57,769 nt of DNA from an uncultured Pelagibacteraceae bacterium (lineage in GTDB: Bacteria; Pseudomonadota; Alphaproteobacteria; Pelagibacterales; Pelagibacteraceae). The stretch is taken from the NCBI GenBank assembly GCA_902513955.1, contig CABXOW010000009.1:1-57769 (forward strand), read 5' to 3'. Under the pieces are notes generated by a model. That model saw only the letters and a list, made by a program, of their open reading frames with translations. It was not told where the DNA came from and searched no databases. Every line of letters begins with the position of its first letter. The stretch's first letter is position 1. Below, piece by piece: positions 27,878 to 36,719 of this stretch. The position numbers and the translations under genes were made by a program.

Positions 27878-29028
27878 TTACCTTTTTTAATAACCGAATG
27901 AACAATCTTCTTCCAATTATAATTTTTATATAATGAACTAACAACTATTATTCTTTTATTATCTAAATCAATTAATATTTGTTGGCCTGCAAATCCATCC
28001 AATCCTATAATCTTACGTTTTTTTTTAATTCCATAAATATCAAAATGGAATTGACCACCATAACTTTTTGTGTAAAGACCAACGCTATCTACTTCTTTTA
28101 CATTATCTTTCTTTTTAATTCTATTTTCGTAAATAGTTTTCAAATATTTACCAGCACAAGTATCATTATGCCAATCATCCATCATTGTTTTTGCAATTCT
28201 TAAATAATCATATCTGTTTGCATAAAAGGAGTATCTTGCTGAAACAAAATCTTCATATTTTCTAGATTTTTGAAATTGAACATTGTTTTTAACTCCAACG
28301 TGTTCATTGAATACTTTATGTAATAATTTATCCCAGTCTTTGCCTGCTTTATGTTTCACATAATTCATAATTATATTGGTAGTCAAGGCACTATAGTTAT
28401 AAATTAATTTACTTTTTTCTGAACCTTTTAGATATTTATTCATTACTTTCTTTAGACCAATGACATTTACGTTGTTTGATGCGATAGCACCTGTTTCGTT
28501 ATTAAAGCCTTGAATTCTATTATCTGAACCAATAATTCTATCACCAACCCATTTCTGATCCCCTGCTTTCATATTTAAAAGATCAAGTAATATAGAGTCT
28601 TCATAGAGAGTGTTTTTGATTAGCGGCCAGTCGTTTAACTTTACATTTATGTTATCAATATAACCTTCACAAATAGCGTGTCCTGTTACATAAGATACTA
28701 AACTTTTACCCATTGAATGCGATGGCAATAAACCATCTATTATTTTATTTCCCTGAACGGATGTTGGAATATCAGATTCATCGATTACTATTTTATCATC
28801 TTCAAATAATAAATAACTAATAATTCCAGTTTCTTTATTATTTTTAAATTCTTTTAAAACGTTTTTGTCTTGTCTTAAGTTTGATTTAAACTTGTAATGA
28901 TGTTCTGAACCTTTAATTACCCATCCACTATACTCTAAAAGAGGATAATCCCAGGTATTCTTATTTTTCTTTGCATAAACAGTAGTTGAAAATATTAATA
29001 TAAAAACAATGGTTAAAAATTTTTTCAT
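27874..29028 (-). CDS. Secreted beta-lactamase-fold serine hydrolase paralog A
   Basis: A 384-residue exported protein of the SxxK serine-hydrolase superfamily (class C beta-lactamase, PBP4-like, NylB-like). The signal peptide covers about residues 1-19. The nucleophile/base pair is Ser105-x-x-Lys108 (SMGK), followed by a GHAICEGYI helix. The usual YxN motif reads Y-S-A here, so the Asn is missing. The C-terminal GLDGFAGQQILIDLDNKR matches the family's final strand. It is the last of three tandem paralogs and overlaps its neighbours by ATGA. Function is probably hydrolysis of an amide or ester, not antibiotic resistance. Confidence 0.72.
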   Translation of the reverse strand: MKKFLTIVFILIFSTTVYAKKNKNTWDYPLLEYSGWVIKGSEHHYKFKSNLRQDKNVLKEFKNNKETGIISYLLFEDDKIVIDESDIPTSVQGNKIIDGLLPSHSMGKSLVSYVTGHAICEGYIDNINVKLNDWPLIKNTLYEDSILLDLLNMKAGDQKWVGDRIIGSDNRIQGFNNETGAIASNNVNVIGLKKVMNKYLKGSEKSKLIYNYSALTTNIIMNYVKHKAGKDWDKLLHKVFNEHVGVKNNVQFQKSRKYEDFVSARYSFYANRYDYLRIAKTMMDDWHNDTCAGKYLKTIYENRIKKKDNVKEVDSVGLYTKSYGGQFHFDIYGIKKKRKIIGLDGFAGQQILIDLDNKRIIVVSSLYKNYNWKKIVHSVIKKGK

Positions 29029-30461
29029 TTACCTTTTTTAATGACAGAATGAGCTATTTTTTTCCAATTGTAATCTGTATGCATTGAATTAATCACAACA
29101 ATTCTTCCTAGATCAAAATCTATCATTATATGTTGCCCGCCAAAACCATTCATTCCCATTACATTTCTTTTTTTCATTCCTGTATAATTTGTATAAAACT
29201 TTCCTGCATATGATTTTGGATTTAGTGATGAGTCTTTATCATTTTTCCATTTATTATTCATAGGAATTCTTAGTTCATGAATTTTTTTTAAATATTTTCC
29301 AACACAAGTATCATTTTGCCAATCATCTAACATTGCTTTAGCTATTCTCAGATAATCATACCTTGAAGCTCTAAATGAATATCTTAAAGGACCATCTTCA
29401 TCTTTCACTTCATATTCTTTTAAGATAGTATTATTTCTATTATTCATTTTAATAGTTCTATCGTTCATTTTTAAAAACCATGCATCATTCTTAATTTTTG
29501 CTTTATCAACAAATATTTCATCCAGTAAATCTTGAAATTTACCTTCAGATTTAAACCAAACATAGTTAATTAAAAGATTGCTAAGAAAATTGGTGTATTG
29601 ATATTTGCTTTTTGACTTTTTTGAGTTTTTAAAAACTCCCTTCTTCAAGTGAAATTCAACAGTATTTGAGTTTGCATTTTTATGATATTTATTTGTTTTT
29701 AAGTCAAAATCAGCATACTTTTGATGACCTGCAGCCATATTTAAAAGATTGATTAATTTTTGATCATAAAAGAGTGTATTTTCTAATAATGACCAATCAT
29801 TTAATCTATGATCAACACCATTGATATATCCCTTGCATATTGCATGACCGGTAACATAAGAAACTATGCTTTTTCCTGCTGATGCGCTTGTAAACTGAGT
29901 ATTGTTATTATACAAAATTCCGAGTCGATTTTTTGGCGATATTTCATCTATTGTAATTTTATTATCCTCATAAAGTAAATAACTAAGCAAAGCTGTTTTT
30001 TGCATATGTTTTTTGATGTATTTTGAAATTTTATCATCTCTTAATTCTATATTAAATTTATAAGGATTTTCTGAACCTTTAGATCCAGCACGGTCAAATT
30101 TATTTTCTACTTCTAGGTATCTAAATAAATAATAAAGCAAAGTATCTTTATTAGGATTTGCACCCCAAGGTATTTCTGATGATTTAAAAAAATTAATATC
30201 TAAATTGTGTTCATTAGGTTCAGAATTGCTTCTTCTCCATTTACCATGCATCCAACATTGTTTTTTTGGTTCACCATCTTTGTCAAAACAATTTAGAGTT
30301 GCGGTGTTAACGTCGCATCCATAACATTCATTTTTTTTTAAGTATTGGGTATGATCATTTTTAATTAACCATTCCGTAAATTCATCTTCAAAATTATCAT
30401 TTGCAAAACTAATATTGCTCCACAATAAACCCAGAACCACGATCTTTAAAATTTTTTTCAT
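29025..30461 (-). CDS. Secreted beta-lactamase-fold serine hydrolase paralog B
   Basis: The longest of the three paralogs (478 residues), with a signal peptide ending after NISFA (residue 20). An N-terminal extension of about 90 residues carries five Cys (46, 49, 58, 69 among them) including a CYGCD pair, suggesting disulfides or a metal site absent from the others. The active site is Ser194-A-G-Lys197, and the Tyr motif reads Y-T-N, the only canonical YxN of the three. The RYDYLRIAKAMLDDW helix and GMNGFGGQHIMIDF end are shared with the paralogs. It overlaps paralog A by ATGA. Confidence 0.72.
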   Translation of the reverse strand: MKKILKIVVLGLLWSNISFANDNFEDEFTEWLIKNDHTQYLKKNECYGCDVNTATLNCFDKDGEPKKQCWMHGKWRRSNSEPNEHNLDINFFKSSEIPWGANPNKDTLLYYLFRYLEVENKFDRAGSKGSENPYKFNIELRDDKISKYIKKHMQKTALLSYLLYEDNKITIDEISPKNRLGILYNNNTQFTSASAGKSIVSYVTGHAICKGYINGVDHRLNDWSLLENTLFYDQKLINLLNMAAGHQKYADFDLKTNKYHKNANSNTVEFHLKKGVFKNSKKSKSKYQYTNFLSNLLINYVWFKSEGKFQDLLDEIFVDKAKIKNDAWFLKMNDRTIKMNNRNNTILKEYEVKDEDGPLRYSFRASRYDYLRIAKAMLDDWQNDTCVGKYLKKIHELRIPMNNKWKNDKDSSLNPKSYAGKFYTNYTGMKKRNVMGMNGFGGQHIMIDFDLGRIVVINSMHTDYNWKKIAHSVIKKGK

Positions 30462-30477
30462 ATAATTCCTATAATTT

Positions 30478-31764
30478 TTATTTACCTTTTTTAAATGGAT
30501 CTAATATTAGTTTTTTATGATTATATTTATATTTTTTATTATTATAATGAAGTGAATTAAGAACCAGTATTCTTGAATTTTCAACATCAATTAAAATAAC
30601 ATTCCCACCATATCCACTCATCCCAAATACAATTCTATCTTTTAATCCAGGATAATCCATATGGAATTGACCTCCATATGATTTGCTACGACCAAATAAG
30701 GGCTCGTTTTTTTCTTGATTTAATTTTGGTATTCTTCTTTTGTGAATTTCTTTTAAATATTTTCCAACACATGTATCATTTTGATAATCATCCATTATAG
30801 CTTTTGCTATTCTAAGATAGTCAAATCTTGTTGCCATTATGTTAGGATGTCCATTTCCATTTTCTTCTTGAAAACTAGTATAGCCATAACGAATGCTATT
30901 TTTGATCTTTATTTTATCGTTGAAAACTTTGCTATAAAGTTTTTTATAATCTTCACCAGTTTTAAATTTTATATAGTTCAAAATTAACTGAGCAACAAAT
31001 CCATTATAATTGTATTTTTCCTTAGATTTTTTTATATTTTTGTTTCTAAAGAATAAGCGCATAGTTGTTTCAATATCTCTATCTTCATATGCACCTAATT
31101 TACTTGTACCATCTTCAAACTCATCGATATATTTTTGATCACCAGTATTCATATTTAAAAAATTAATTAATTTTTGATTATGATAAATTGAATCTTTTAT
31201 TACAGGCCAGTCATTTACTCTTGCATCAACTCCATCAATATAGCCATCACATATTGCATGACCCAATATATAAGAAGTTACTGACTTACCCATTGACATT
31301 GAATAAAATTTTGTATCATTATTTAAAAACTCTCCTAATCTTTCTTTAGGAGAAAGTTCGTCAATCAATACTTCACCATCTTGATAATATAAATAACTAA
31401 GGATTCCTTTGGTTTTCATTTGTTTTTTTAAAAATTTATCTTCAATTAAATTGAATTTAAAATCGTAGGAATTATTTGTTGGTTCAAATTCATTTAAATG
31501 TGAACTTCTATCTCTATATGAATATTTCCATAAATAATAAATCAGGGTGTCTCTATTTGGGTTTGCATGATAAGTAATATTAGTACCTGATAATGCTTTA
31601 TTTTTTATTTTGATATTTAGATTGTTAGATCCTTCCTCAGTTAAATATTGATGATATCCGTTTTCAGAAAGCCACTTATTAAACTGATATAATTTAAAAC
31701 TCTCAGCAAATAGATTGCTTGAAGTTAATAAGCTAAACGTTAAAATTACTAATATTTTCTTCAT
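30478..31764 (-). CDS. Secreted beta-lactamase-fold serine hydrolase paralog C
   Basis: A 428-residue exported SxxK serine-hydrolase-like protein, first of the three tandem copies. The signal peptide ends after NLFA (residue 20). The active site is Ser157-M-G-Lys160, followed by a GHAICDGYIDGVD segment. The Tyr motif reads Y-N-G, without the usual Asn. It shares with paralog B an N-terminal module (KWLSENGYHQYL; HANPNRDTLIYYLWKY) that paralog A lacks. A 117-base leader with a TTGACA promoter and a Crp/Fnr-like box lies upstream, so this is the likely start of a six-gene transcription unit. Confidence 0.72.
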   Translation of the reverse strand: MKKILVILTFSLLTSSNLFAESFKLYQFNKWLSENGYHQYLTEEGSNNLNIKIKNKALSGTNITYHANPNRDTLIYYLWKYSYRDRSSHLNEFEPTNNSYDFKFNLIEDKFLKKQMKTKGILSYLYYQDGEVLIDELSPKERLGEFLNNDTKFYSMSMGKSVTSYILGHAICDGYIDGVDARVNDWPVIKDSIYHNQKLINFLNMNTGDQKYIDEFEDGTSKLGAYEDRDIETTMRLFFRNKNIKKSKEKYNYNGFVAQLILNYIKFKTGEDYKKLYSKVFNDKIKIKNSIRYGYTSFQEENGNGHPNIMATRFDYLRIAKAIMDDYQNDTCVGKYLKEIHKRRIPKLNQEKNEPLFGRSKSYGGQFHMDYPGLKDRIVFGMSGYGGNVILIDVENSRILVLNSLHYNNKKYKYNHKKLILDPFKKGK

Positions 31765-31803
31765 GTATAAGTCTTTTAGTTTTTTATGTTATCCCTGGAT
31801 TTT

Positions 31804-31825
31804 AAAGTCAGCACAACCAGACTTT
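31804..31825 (-). other. Small inverted repeat in the leader of the serine-hydrolase operon
   Basis: AAAGTC (31804-31809) and GACTTT (31820-31825) with a 10-base loop. It lies in the predicted 5' untranslated region, about 40 nt before the start codon. It is short and weak and is given only because the leader is otherwise featureless. Confidence 0.25.
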
Positions 31826-31842
31826 GATCAGATGTTTCTTAA

Positions 31843-31871
31843 AGGGTATTTATAATTTATAAATCTGTCAA
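31843..31871 (-). promoter_or_regulatory. Predicted promoter of the secreted hydrolase operon
   Basis: On the minus strand: a perfect TTGACA (-35; plus-strand 31866-31871), 17 nt spacer, and TACCCT (-10; 31843-31848). The -10 is poor (T, A and final T only), which fits a promoter needing an activator. The predicted transcription start is near 31836, giving a leader of about 72 nt. Confidence 0.5.
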
Positions 31872-31885
31872 TTGATTTAAATCAA
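31872..31885. promoter_or_regulatory. Crp/Fnr-type palindrome TTGAT-N4-ATCAA
   Basis: TTGATTTAAATCAA is a perfect 14-bp palindrome matching the FNR/ANR consensus. It lies directly upstream of the -35 hexamer, so its centre is about 42 bases before the predicted start, the class II activator position. It overlaps the stop codon of the DUF1501 gene. One other match occurs inside the MOSC coding region (40931-40944), so position, not the motif alone, carries the argument. Confidence 0.5.
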
Positions 31886-33048
31886 GTTTTAAACAGTTTG
31901 CTTGATAAATCTTGAAGATTTTCCCCCCAAAAAACATCTTTTTGGATACGTTTGAAATCTAGATCAAATACAGTGGACATTGCTGAAGCATAAACAGATC
32001 TTGCATCAATTGTTGCATTAAGATCTCTTCCTTCATACATTTCTTTTCTCTTTAAACCTGGCCAATCAGTGTGAACTTGGCTTTTCTTTAACAGACCCCC
32101 TGCCATAAATATTGCGGTTCCATAACCATGCTCAGTTCCATTTCCACCGTTTTGTTTTATTGTTCTTCCAAATTCAGTGACTGTTAAAATGATTGTATCT
32201 TTATAAGCTTCTTTAAGATTTGTTTTTAAATTTTTAATAATGTCATCCATTTCTACTAAACACTTTGTGTGGGTGCCATCCACTCCTCCTTGGGCAGCGT
32301 GGGTATCAAAACCATTCACTTCAAACACTGCTACTCTTGGACCATCTGATTTTCTTAGATATGTAGCTGCTTTTTTTGCAAGATTTTTGTTTTTTCTTTT
32401 ACCACGGCTCATTGTACCGCCCATCATTTCTTCATTTTTTCTTCTTTTGATATAATTCATCATCTCTAAAAGCTCATCTTCAGAACTTTCGGCATAAATA
32501 GATCTTAAAAGTTCCAATGTTCGTTCTCGAGGTAGTTTACCTCTTCCAGGAAAATAATTATTATTTTTTGGAATCCCTCTTAGCAATAATGGCATTGGCA
32601 ATGATAACGCTAATCCATCTCCCTGAAGTTTTGCAAGTTTCATTGCTCTTCCCACCCATCCTGTTTTTTCTTGGTAAGCAACTCTTCCACCTGACTCCAT
32701 TAAATTTTGACCTTCAAAATGTGATCTTTGAGTATAAGGAATACTTGTTGCATGAACTATTGATCCTGTATTTTCATTCCAACATTCATGGAATGCTTTT
32801 AATCTTGGGTGTAATGCAAAATCAGAATTAAGTTTAATTGTATTTTCAATTAAAATATTTTTTCTTTTTTTCTCAAAACGCTTATCTCCAATTACTGGAA
32901 CAGCACAAAGACCATCCATACCTCCGCGTAACATAATTACCACTAAGTTCTTTTTTTTGGATGATGAGGCTAATGCTGGAAGATTAAATCCAGCTAAAAA
33001 TAAAGTTGTAGCTGAACCTTTTAAAAAATCTCTTCTTGATATCTTCAT
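31882..33048 (-). CDS. DUF1501 family protein with Tat signal
   Basis: A 388-residue protein of the DUF1501 family, which is structurally linked to the sulfatase/alkaline-phosphatase clan. The N-terminus has a twin-arginine signal (SRRDFLKG at 4-11, then a hydrophobic stretch ending in PALASS), so it is exported folded, probably with a cofactor. Family segments: VVIMLRGGMDGL, SIPYTQRSHFEGQNLMESG and TEFGRTIKQNGGNGTEHGYG. It overlaps the DUF1800 gene by ATGA, the usual pairing of these families. The biochemical function is unknown. Confidence 0.85.
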   Translation of the reverse strand: MKISRRDFLKGSATTLFLAGFNLPALASSSKKKNLVVIMLRGGMDGLCAVPVIGDKRFEKKRKNILIENTIKLNSDFALHPRLKAFHECWNENTGSIVHATSIPYTQRSHFEGQNLMESGGRVAYQEKTGWVGRAMKLAKLQGDGLALSLPMPLLLRGIPKNNNYFPGRGKLPRERTLELLRSIYAESSEDELLEMMNYIKRRKNEEMMGGTMSRGKRKNKNLAKKAATYLRKSDGPRVAVFEVNGFDTHAAQGGVDGTHTKCLVEMDDIIKNLKTNLKEAYKDTIILTVTEFGRTIKQNGGNGTEHGYGTAIFMAGGLLKKSQVHTDWPGLKRKEMYEGRDLNATIDARSVYASAMSTVFDLDFKRIQKDVFWGENLQDLSSKLFKT

Positions 33049-34490
33049 GCTCTTAATACCTCTGGTAGATTAAATAAAATCATATGCTTTTCCTCGTTAC
33101 TTTTAGCTTTTGATAATATTTTAAGAATTTTATCAGGGTTATCAAAATTATTACGAACAATTTTTTCATGAATAGTGTCATCTATTTGATCTTCTAAATT
33201 ATATCTATGAAAAGCTTTTTTAGCATACAGTAATCTTCTAATAATTAATTCAGTGGACATCCAATCACTTGAAAAATCTGAATATCCATTTGGTTGTTTT
33301 GCCCGATATGGATGATATCCTAGATCTTCTAGCATCCAATCAGGTTCTCTTAGTTCTTCACTAACAATATAACCCAATTTATGTTTGTCCATTTTTTTTT
33401 CCGATATTGGATATGAGTAAGTAGCTCCAGACATATTAATTGTTTGTAACCACCAATTTTCAGGATTTTGAAATTTCTTATATTTGTCATTGTATTCAAA
33501 TGCTACTTTGATTGCAGCTTTGTGGACTTCTGGTAGATGTCCATCTGATTGTTCCCAAGCTTTAATAATTGGGGCAATCATTTGTTTTGTAGGATTATCA
33601 GTTATTAGATATCTACAAAGTTTTGTTGCAATAAATTCTCTACATGAAGGATGATTTACCAAATCCTTAATAACAATTTTTAAACTTTTTCTTCCTCTTT
33701 TATATTCTTTTCCTAAAACATTCTTTTTTCCAGGTTCGTGACGATCTGACATAAATGTTATATCTGAACCTTGATCTTTTTTTTTTGACCACTTCGGTCT
33801 CCAACCAGTCATAATCTTTGCAAGTTCTTGGACATCCTCTTGTGAATATCCTGCTTCAGGTGATATAGTGTGAAGTTCCATTAACTCTCTTGCATGATTT
33901 TCATTTAGGGTTGCTGGTTTTTTTTCTTTTCGTCTCCACTCTTGTCTAGCACTCTCAGATTTAGGACCAATATTATCTTTATTATCTAAATGCATTATCA
34001 TTGGCCAAGCAATAGTTCCTTCTATAGCCATAGTTTCAAAAGTTTTATCCATATTCGCTCTTATAAATTCTCTTTGATAAGCCCCAGTTGAATATTGATT
34101 TAGTCTTTGTGTTTCGCTTATTGTGAAATGATTACCCCAAAAATACCAAAGCTTAGCAAGAACAGGGTGATTGCTTCTAACTCCTTCAGCATGTCTTATG
34201 CTTATTTCATTATTCTGCCAAAATTTTCCACCTGTATCGTTTTCAAGTTGACGTTCAGCTAATTCAAAACCTTTTGGATCATTTTTAAATTTTTTTCTTA
34301 AAGTTGTATTCTCTTCAACTCTTTGGGTAATCCAATATTTTCTCATCTCTTTTTCTGAGTAAATATGTTTACCCTTCCAATTTAACTCAGGAATTGTTTC
34401 GACTTGTTTTTGAGCCCAAGTTATTGGATCTGATGGAGCTTTCTCTTCTGGCTTTAAGCCAAAAGCAACTTTTCTAAAAAAGTTTTTCAT
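33045..34490 (-). CDS. DUF1800 family protein
   Basis: A 481-residue member of the DUF1800 family, seen by LAKLWYFWGNHFTIS, the NENHARELMELHTI(S/G) motif, TGWRPKW and LITDNPTKQMIAPI. No clear signal peptide is present at the chosen ATG, which is preceded by a GT2 gene 2 nt upstream. DUF1800 and DUF1501 genes are known to travel as a pair in many phyla, often near secreted hydrolases; the pair's joint role is unknown. I keep the ATG at 34490 because the sequence before it belongs to the neighbour. Confidence 0.85.
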   Translation of the reverse strand: MKNFFRKVAFGLKPEEKAPSDPITWAQKQVETIPELNWKGKHIYSEKEMRKYWITQRVEENTTLRKKFKNDPKGFELAERQLENDTGGKFWQNNEISIRHAEGVRSNHPVLAKLWYFWGNHFTISETQRLNQYSTGAYQREFIRANMDKTFETMAIEGTIAWPMIMHLDNKDNIGPKSESARQEWRRKEKKPATLNENHARELMELHTISPEAGYSQEDVQELAKIMTGWRPKWSKKKDQGSDITFMSDRHEPGKKNVLGKEYKRGRKSLKIVIKDLVNHPSCREFIATKLCRYLITDNPTKQMIAPIIKAWEQSDGHLPEVHKAAIKVAFEYNDKYKKFQNPENWWLQTINMSGATYSYPISEKKMDKHKLGYIVSEELREPDWMLEDLGYHPYRAKQPNGYSDFSSDWMSTELIIRRLLYAKKAFHRYNLEDQIDDTIHEKIVRNNFDNPDKILKILSKAKSNEEKHMILFNLPEVLRA

Positions 34491-34492
34491 AA

Positions 34493-35365
34493 CTATTTAA
34501 TTGTATCGATACTATTTATGTTTTCTAATGAATTGTCAAATTCACTCATATTTTCTCTTAGAGTAAGATTTGAAATTGAATAAATCATGATCAGTAATAA
34601 AACTAAAGGTATAGAAGTGATGATAGATGCATTACTTTTTATTAGAAGAATATAAAACACAATAAATAAGGCAGAACGAATTAAGACAGTTTTTCTAAAA
34701 ACACTGATAATTGAAAGAGAGTGTTTTAATAAATTGAAAAAATTCATTTTTGAAGGGCCGAAATATCTAGATCCTCTTATAGAAGGAATAGATAATAAAT
34801 TTTTTTCAGTTTTTTTTAATGAACCTGAAAAACTATTCCAAGTTGCTTTTTCATTAAGCATTTTTTCTACAGTTGCCTTTGATAAACATGTAAAATTCCC
34901 AAATTTAATTGACTGACCAGTAAATCCTAAAGTTAAAATTTTATGTATTAAATAACATAATTTAAAAAATATACTTTCAGATCTCTTTACTCTTTCTCCA
35001 GTTATAGATTGATCTTCTGATTGTTCTGCAAGTTTAATAAAGTTTTTAATTTCCTCTGGCCTATCTTCTCCATCACCATCCATAGGTATAACATAATCAA
35101 ATTCTTTTTTTTCAAATATATATTTTAAACCAGAGGCAATACATCTTGCATGCCCCCTATTTTCTTTCATATTAATAATTTCAATAGAATTAATATTTTC
35201 AGTGTTTTGATATTCATCAATTATCTGCTGCGAAGATGCATCATTAATAACAATAATGGATATCTCTGAATTAATACCTTCAATTTCAGAATTTATATTT
35301 TCAATTAACTTAGTTAAACTCTCTCTATCGTTATAAATTGGAATTAAAATTATGTATTTTTTCAT
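34493..35365 (-). CDS. GT2-family glycosyltransferase (polyprenyl-phosphate sugar type)
   Basis: Starts at the ATG of MKKYIILIPIYND (a longer TTG-initiated reading to 35386 would overlap the upstream gene and is less likely). About 290 residues: a GT-A domain with the DxD-like MDGDGEDRPEEI motif near residue 100, followed by one or two C-terminal hydrophobic helices (around 235-275). This resembles dolichyl-phosphate-mannose/undecaprenyl-phosphate sugar synthases. It lies 2 nt after the membrane glycosyltransferase gene, a classical pair in which one loads a lipid carrier and the other transfers the sugar outside. Confidence 0.8.
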   Translation of the reverse strand: MKKYIILIPIYNDRESLTKLIENINSEIEGINSEISIIVINDASSQQIIDEYQNTENINSIEIINMKENRGHARCIASGLKYIFEKKEFDYVIPMDGDGEDRPEEIKNFIKLAEQSEDQSITGERVKRSESIFFKLCYLIHKILTLGFTGQSIKFGNFTCLSKATVEKMLNEKATWNSFSGSLKKTEKNLLSIPSIRGSRYFGPSKMNFFNLLKHSLSIISVFRKTVLIRSALFIVFYILLIKSNASIITSIPLVLLLIMIYSISNLTLRENMSEFDNSLENINSIDTIK

Positions 35366-35367
35366 AA

Positions 35368-36690
35368 CTATTTTGATCCAACACAAACATTATCAAGACA
35401 CATGTAATCTTTCAATTGATCTAGTTTTTCTCTTTCAACAAAACCTTCCCAAATAGGTCGTGATTTAAGATGGTATGATAAATTTCCAGCATACCACTCG
35501 TTTCCATAAACTACATTTATCTTAGTGTTAAATTGTTGATCCCAAGAATATTGAGTTTTAAGAGCAATTTCTTTACCTAGATAATCCGTTCTTTTATTAT
35601 CTTTTGATAAAGAGACGTACGCATAAAGAATAGGTGATAAAAAAAATAAGAAGATAAATCCAACCATAAAAGCTTTTAATTTTTTAATATTTATTTGAGC
35701 CTGCAATAAATAAACAAATAAAGTTCCAAAAAATAAATAAAACGGTGTCATCCACATTGTTTTAATTTTAGAACCAGTAACTACTGAAGTTAAAAACATT
35801 AATATGATTGGTAGAATGTTAATTGCCAATAAAAAAAGTAATTTCTTATCTTTTAAATCAAATTTAAATTTAATTTTTTTTACTAATAACCAAACTAAAA
35901 ATAAAAAAGGTATCAATAATACATATTGTTTTAATAAAAAAATAAGTGGAAATTTTAAATGATCTATTAAACTAGATTGTTCTAAACCAGTTCTGGCAAG
36001 TCCATATGTTATAGTAATAAATTCATTGTTATTAAGCCATATGAAATGAGGTACCAAAATAATTAAAAACACTTCAAGGGTTATTAAGTACTTAAAATCA
36101 AATTTTCTATCTTTCTTAATAAAGATTAAATAAATAAATAAAAGATCTATTGAAGCTAAGAGATAAATAAATAAATATTTTGATAAAAACCCAGCTGCTG
36201 CAAATAATCCAACTAAAAAACAATCAAAAAATTTTACTTCTTTGCTATTATAAATTTTCCATGAAAAATAAACTGTTAAAGACCAAAATGGTAGCTGACA
36301 AACATTTACGTTAAATTCTGGTGAAGTAAAATTGTAAAAATAAATAGACTCAATTAACAAAACTGAGATTAAACTTAATAAATCATTTTTTAAAATTTCC
36401 TTAGAAAATTTAAACACATAATAAAAAGAAATAATTACAAAAATTTGACTAAGTAAATAATAAGCCCAATCTTGAGAGCCAAAAATTTGATAAAAAACTT
36501 CTGGAAAAAAAGCACTCATTGGAGGATGCTTATTAAAACCCCAATCCAAATTACTTCCCCAAGCTAAAGCTTCAATAGTATCTAATGGTAAGTTTTGATT
36601 TGTTAAGGTAGGAACTAAAGTCCAAAATATGAGATGAGCTATGATAAAAATATAATAAATGTTATTTATATTTCTCTTATTATAAGTCAT
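35368..36690 (-). CDS. Membrane glycosyltransferase, GT39/ArnT-like (PMT_2)
   Basis: A 440-residue protein with about 10-12 hydrophobic helices. The first periplasmic loop has the family's catalytic Asp in NLPLDTIEAL and the KHPPMSAFF motif. The soluble C-terminal part is short (residues about 370-440). Such enzymes move a sugar from a polyprenyl phosphate carrier to a lipid, protein or glycan in the periplasm. It is the first gene of the island operon, divergent from dksA. The acceptor is unknown. Confidence 0.78.
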   Translation of the reverse strand: MTYNKRNINNIYYIFIIAHLIFWTLVPTLTNQNLPLDTIEALAWGSNLDWGFNKHPPMSAFFPEVFYQIFGSQDWAYYLLSQIFVIISFYYVFKFSKEILKNDLLSLISVLLIESIYFYNFTSPEFNVNVCQLPFWSLTVYFSWKIYNSKEVKFFDCFLVGLFAAAGFLSKYLFIYLLASIDLLFIYLIFIKKDRKFDFKYLITLEVFLIILVPHFIWLNNNEFITITYGLARTGLEQSSLIDHLKFPLIFLLKQYVLLIPFLFLVWLLVKKIKFKFDLKDKKLLFLLAINILPIILMFLTSVVTGSKIKTMWMTPFYLFFGTLFVYLLQAQINIKKLKAFMVGFIFLFFLSPILYAYVSLSKDNKRTDYLGKEIALKTQYSWDQQFNTKINVVYGNEWYAGNLSYHLKSRPIWEGFVEREKLDQLKDYMCLDNVCVGSK

Positions 36691-36719
36691 TTATAAATAT
36701 TTATATTAATTAAGCTTGC

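Noticed and set aside
27874..31764. The three SxxK proteins as antibiotic-resistance beta-lactamases.
   Set aside because: Two of three lack the YxN Asn, all are long, and they sit in an operon with glycan-active proteins; the fold is shared by many esterases and amidases.
34493..35386. Longer TTG-initiated form of the GT2 glycosyltransferase.
   Set aside because: It would overlap the upstream gene by 19 nt and add residues unlike the family; the ATG at 35365 gives a typical GT2 N-terminus.
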